Below are positions 6,483-7,886 of a stretch of DNA of 7,886 nt, piece by piece (position 1 is the stretch's first letter; every line of letters begins with the position of its first letter). The notes under the pieces are model-generated. The model saw nothing but the letters and a program-made list of their open reading frames with translations. It ran no database searches and had not been told where the DNA came from. The DNA is from Vulcanisaeta sp. UBA163 (GTDB lineage: Archaea > Thermoproteota > Thermoprotei > Thermoproteales > Thermocladiaceae), in assembly GCA_002496475.1 (NCBI GenBank), contig DAJV01000103.1, forward strand, positions 1-7,886, given 5' to 3'. The translations under genes and the position numbers were made by a program.

Positions 6483-7292
6483 TTAAAGCTCGAAGATGGC
6501 TCCAACACCACCAAGCCTAAACGCCCCAGGCAAGGCATTACGCAACGCTGCAATGCCTAAAATACCCGTGCAATGCGTCCCAACTACAACACTAGGTGAT
6601 TTACCAACTAAGTAATCAGTTACTTGCTTAATTCTTTCATCAGGTAAGCCCATGAAGTGCAGGCCGCCGATGATTGCGTAAAGCTTATTCAATCCAGTTA
6701 CTTGGAATCCGTACTCCACGATGTTCTCAACTCCCGAATGCCCGCACCCTGTAATAACTATTAACCCATTTTGGTGCTTCACATAAAGTGCCATATCATC
6801 AGGTACTTCATCTGTAACGGCGCCAGTATGGCTTGGTCCCCATTTTCTCAATATTCCACCCGAGACAATCACCCCGTTAGTTATTTTATATGGTTCCCTA
6901 ACTAGTATTAAATTAACACCCTTACTCTCCAGGTACTCTCTCGTGAAGTCCACACTTATGTCCTCAAGTTTACCACTCTCGCCAGTGGCGTAGGCCTTCG
7001 TGAATAGATTCATGTGGGCAATCATCTTTATTGGCTTAGTTCTGGCATTTAGAAACGCTTTAACGCCACCAGTGTGGTCAATATGTCTATGACTTATCAC
7101 CAAGTACTCGGGTTCATTAGGGTCTATGCCCAGCGCCTTCATATTATTGAGTAGTGCTGTACCTGTTAAGCCGGTATCATAAAGTATTCTATAGTCATGA
7201 ATATATGCTGCGAATCCCCACTCACTCAGTAGTCGTTTGCTTAATGAGGATAATTGTGTTGCGTAGTTATCCACAAGTATTGTTATCTTCAT
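6483..7292 (-). CDS. Metallo-beta-lactamase-fold hydrolase, COG1237 / dihydropterin-ribofuranosyl-aminobenzene phosphate synthase type
   Basis: This 269-residue protein, of normal length for the group, is predicted to be a soluble cytoplasmic metalloenzyme of the metallo-beta-lactamase fold. The signature is SHRHIDH at 67-73, with metal ligands H68, H70, D72 and H73. It is preceded by the YDTG turn (38-41) and followed by TGCGHSG (H184 as a further ligand), GGLHFMG (H212) and GTHCTG (H240). These late motifs are typical of COG1237. The methanogen member has been described as 7,8-dihydropterin-6-methyl-4-(beta-D-ribofuranosyl)-aminobenzene-5'-phosphate synthase, in methanopterin-type cofactor synthesis. 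Many relatives have unknown substrates, so the specific reaction is uncertain here. The start is ATG; a TATA-like box about 27 bases upstream and the absence of a Shine-Dalgarno suggest a leaderless transcript. It is divergent from the acyl-CoA synthetase gene. Confidence 0.9.
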   Translation of the reverse strand: MKITILVDNYATQLSSLSKRLLSEWGFAAYIHDYRILYDTGLTGTALLNNMKALGIDPNEPEYLVISHRHIDHTGGVKAFLNARTKPIKMIAHMNLFTKAYATGESGKLEDISVDFTREYLESKGVNLILVREPYKITNGVIVSGGILRKWGPSHTGAVTDEVPDDMALYVKHQNGLIVITGCGHSGVENIVEYGFQVTGLNKLYAIIGGLHFMGLPDERIKQVTDYLVGKSPSVVVGTHCTGILGIAALRNALPGAFRLGGVGAIFEL

Positions 7293-7315
7293 AGGCTTAA
7301 TACTAATAATTAAAA

Positions 7316-7329
7316 TATTTTAAGTTTTT
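7316..7329 (-). promoter_or_regulatory. TATA-like promoter of the metallo-hydrolase gene
   Basis: On the minus strand TTAAAATA (7323-7316), preceded by a purine-rich AAAAAC that could be a TFB recognition element, is centred about 27 bases before the ATG at 7292. This predicts a leaderless or nearly leaderless mRNA. Confidence 0.5.
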
Positions 7330-7383
7330 AGTTTTAATGTTCATTTTGTGCACGTGTATGTATTTCTATATATGCATTATATT

Positions 7384-7398
7384 CAGAAGCTTTATAAG
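7384..7398 (+). promoter_or_regulatory. TATA-like promoter of the acyl-CoA synthetase gene
   Basis: TTTATAAG (7391-7398), preceded by AGAAGC as a possible TFB recognition element, is centred about 27-28 bases before the ATG at 7422. It is the best-looking box in the window and implies a start of transcription within a base or two of the start codon. No Shine-Dalgarno lies before the ATG. Confidence 0.6.
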
Positions 7399-7421
7399 TT
7401 AATGTATGGTTACCCTTTGGT

Positions 7422-7886
7422 ATGGCAAACAAGGAAGTTAAGTCCTTTTTCTATGACTTTCAGTTGACTTTGGATAAGGTTCTTGATTATGCTGTTACGG
7501 CCTTTCCCAATAATGAGATTGTTTATTGGCCTTCTGGTGGTTCTAGGACCTCCGTGACCTTCTCCCAACTTGCAGATAGGGTTAGGAGTGTTTCAGCTGC
7601 GTTAATGGATCTTGGTCTAAGGCCTGGTAAGGCGTGGGAGTTGGGCAGTAGGGTTGCTGTTCTTGAGTGGAATACTCTTAGATACCTTGACCTCTACTAC
7701 GCTGTTCCAGGCATTGGAGCCGTTTTGTTCACGGTTAACGCCTTGTTGGCTCCCAAGGAGATTATTTACACAATGGGTGTTGCGAAGCCGGAGGTGTTCA
7801 TCGTTAACATTGATTACTTCGAGCCACTATTGAAGCCTGTGATTGATAATGTGAAGAGCATAAAGGCCGTTATTTACATGAGTGAT
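7422..7886 (+). CDS. AMP-forming acyl-CoA synthetase (AMP-dependent synthetase/ligase family), N-terminal fragment
   Basis: The first 155 residues of an adenylate-forming ligase run off the window end; full proteins of this family are usually 500-600 residues. The fragment shows the family's N-terminal pattern: a hydrophobic helix and 'FPNNEIVYW' near 28-36, the F-S-Q-L-A-D-R-V helix at 47-54, L-G-L-R-P-G at 64-69, R77-VAVLEWN at 77-84, then the YAVPGIGAVLFTVNALLAPKE region at about 93-112, which is typical of medium/long-chain fatty acyl-CoA synthetases. The AMP-binding P-loop and catalytic motifs lie beyond the edge, so activity cannot be judged. There are a few extra residues between P-G and R-V (AWELGS) compared with the usual G-D-R-V. 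Val codons are mostly GTT (14 of 18). Crenarchaeal relatives activate fatty acids or small acids such as acetate, hydroxypropionate or hydroxybutyrate; the substrate is not decided here. ATGs at 7402 and 7406 are out of frame. Confidence 0.92.
   Translation, partial: MANKEVKSFFYDFQLTLDKVLDYAVTAFPNNEIVYWPSGGSRTSVTFSQLADRVRSVSAALMDLGLRPGKAWELGSRVAVLEWNTLRYLDLYYAVPGIGAVLFTVNALLAPKEIIYTMGVAKPEVFIVNIDYFEPLLKPVIDNVKSIKAVIYMSD

Larger units (their letters stand above)
7293..7421. promoter_or_regulatory. Divergent intergenic region between metallo-hydrolase and acyl-CoA synthetase genes
   Basis: This 129-base AT-rich gap holds two opposed promoters and no open frame worth calling. Between them are short perfect palindromes, GTGCAC (7348-7353), the overlapping CACGTG (7351-7356) and ATGCAT (7372-7377). 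They are a possible operator region, but each is only six bases long. Confidence 0.5.

Noticed and set aside
1..7886. tRNA, rRNA, CRISPR arrays, insertion sequences or inverted-repeat mobile ends
   Set aside because: Reading both strands by eye showed no cloverleaf-like block, no regularly spaced repeats and no transposase; weak or degenerate elements could still be missed without computation.

Overview
The window looks like chromosomal DNA of a thermophilic crenarchaeon (Thermoproteota), perhaps a Vulcanisaeta/Caldivirga-type member of the Thermoproteales. The genus is a guess. The evidence is archaeal: AT-rich TATA-like boxes lie about 25-28 bases upstream of start codons that have no leader, and genes inside operons carry Shine-Dalgarno sequences of the crenarchaeal GGTGAT type. 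One protein also resembles the crenarchaeal DUF973 membrane family, and GTG starts are common. Base composition is moderate (mid-40s % GC by eye, not computed). No RNA genes, CRISPR arrays, insertion sequences or long repeats were seen.

Layout. 1-285 (+) is the 3' end of a major facilitator superfamily transporter. 389-700 (+) is a small Ig-like beta-sandwich protein without a signal peptide; its end overlaps the end of the following minus-strand operon by 6 bases. 5729 down to 695 (-) is a tight five-gene operon: a two-TM protein with a DUF4129-like C-terminus, a polytopic membrane protein, a MoxR AAA+ ATPase, a DUF58 protein, and a second small polytopic membrane protein. Upstream of it on the same strand are a DUF973-like membrane protein (5789-6436) and a metallo-beta-lactamase-fold protein of the COG1237 type (6483-7292). 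A 129-base divergent intergenic region then separates these from the 5' part of an AMP-forming acyl-CoA synthetase (7422 to the window end, +).

How the genes may work together. MoxR, DUF58 and DUF4129 proteins are a recurrent prokaryotic gene neighbourhood. MoxR is thought to be a chaperone-like AAA+ ATPase acting on partner proteins, and DUF58 proteins carry a von Willebrand A-like domain. In many bacteria the set includes a transglutaminase-like membrane protein. None is visible here; two unrecognised multi-TM proteins occupy the cluster instead. The cluster is therefore best read as a membrane-anchored MoxR complex with archaeal-specific subunits and unknown substrate. Its gene junctions (a 17-base overlap, 28- and 6-base gaps, a 1-base overlap) suggest one transcript with coupled translation. 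It is the most interesting part of the window. The flanking MFS, metallo-hydrolase and acyl-CoA synthetase genes look like ordinary metabolic genes with their own promoters.
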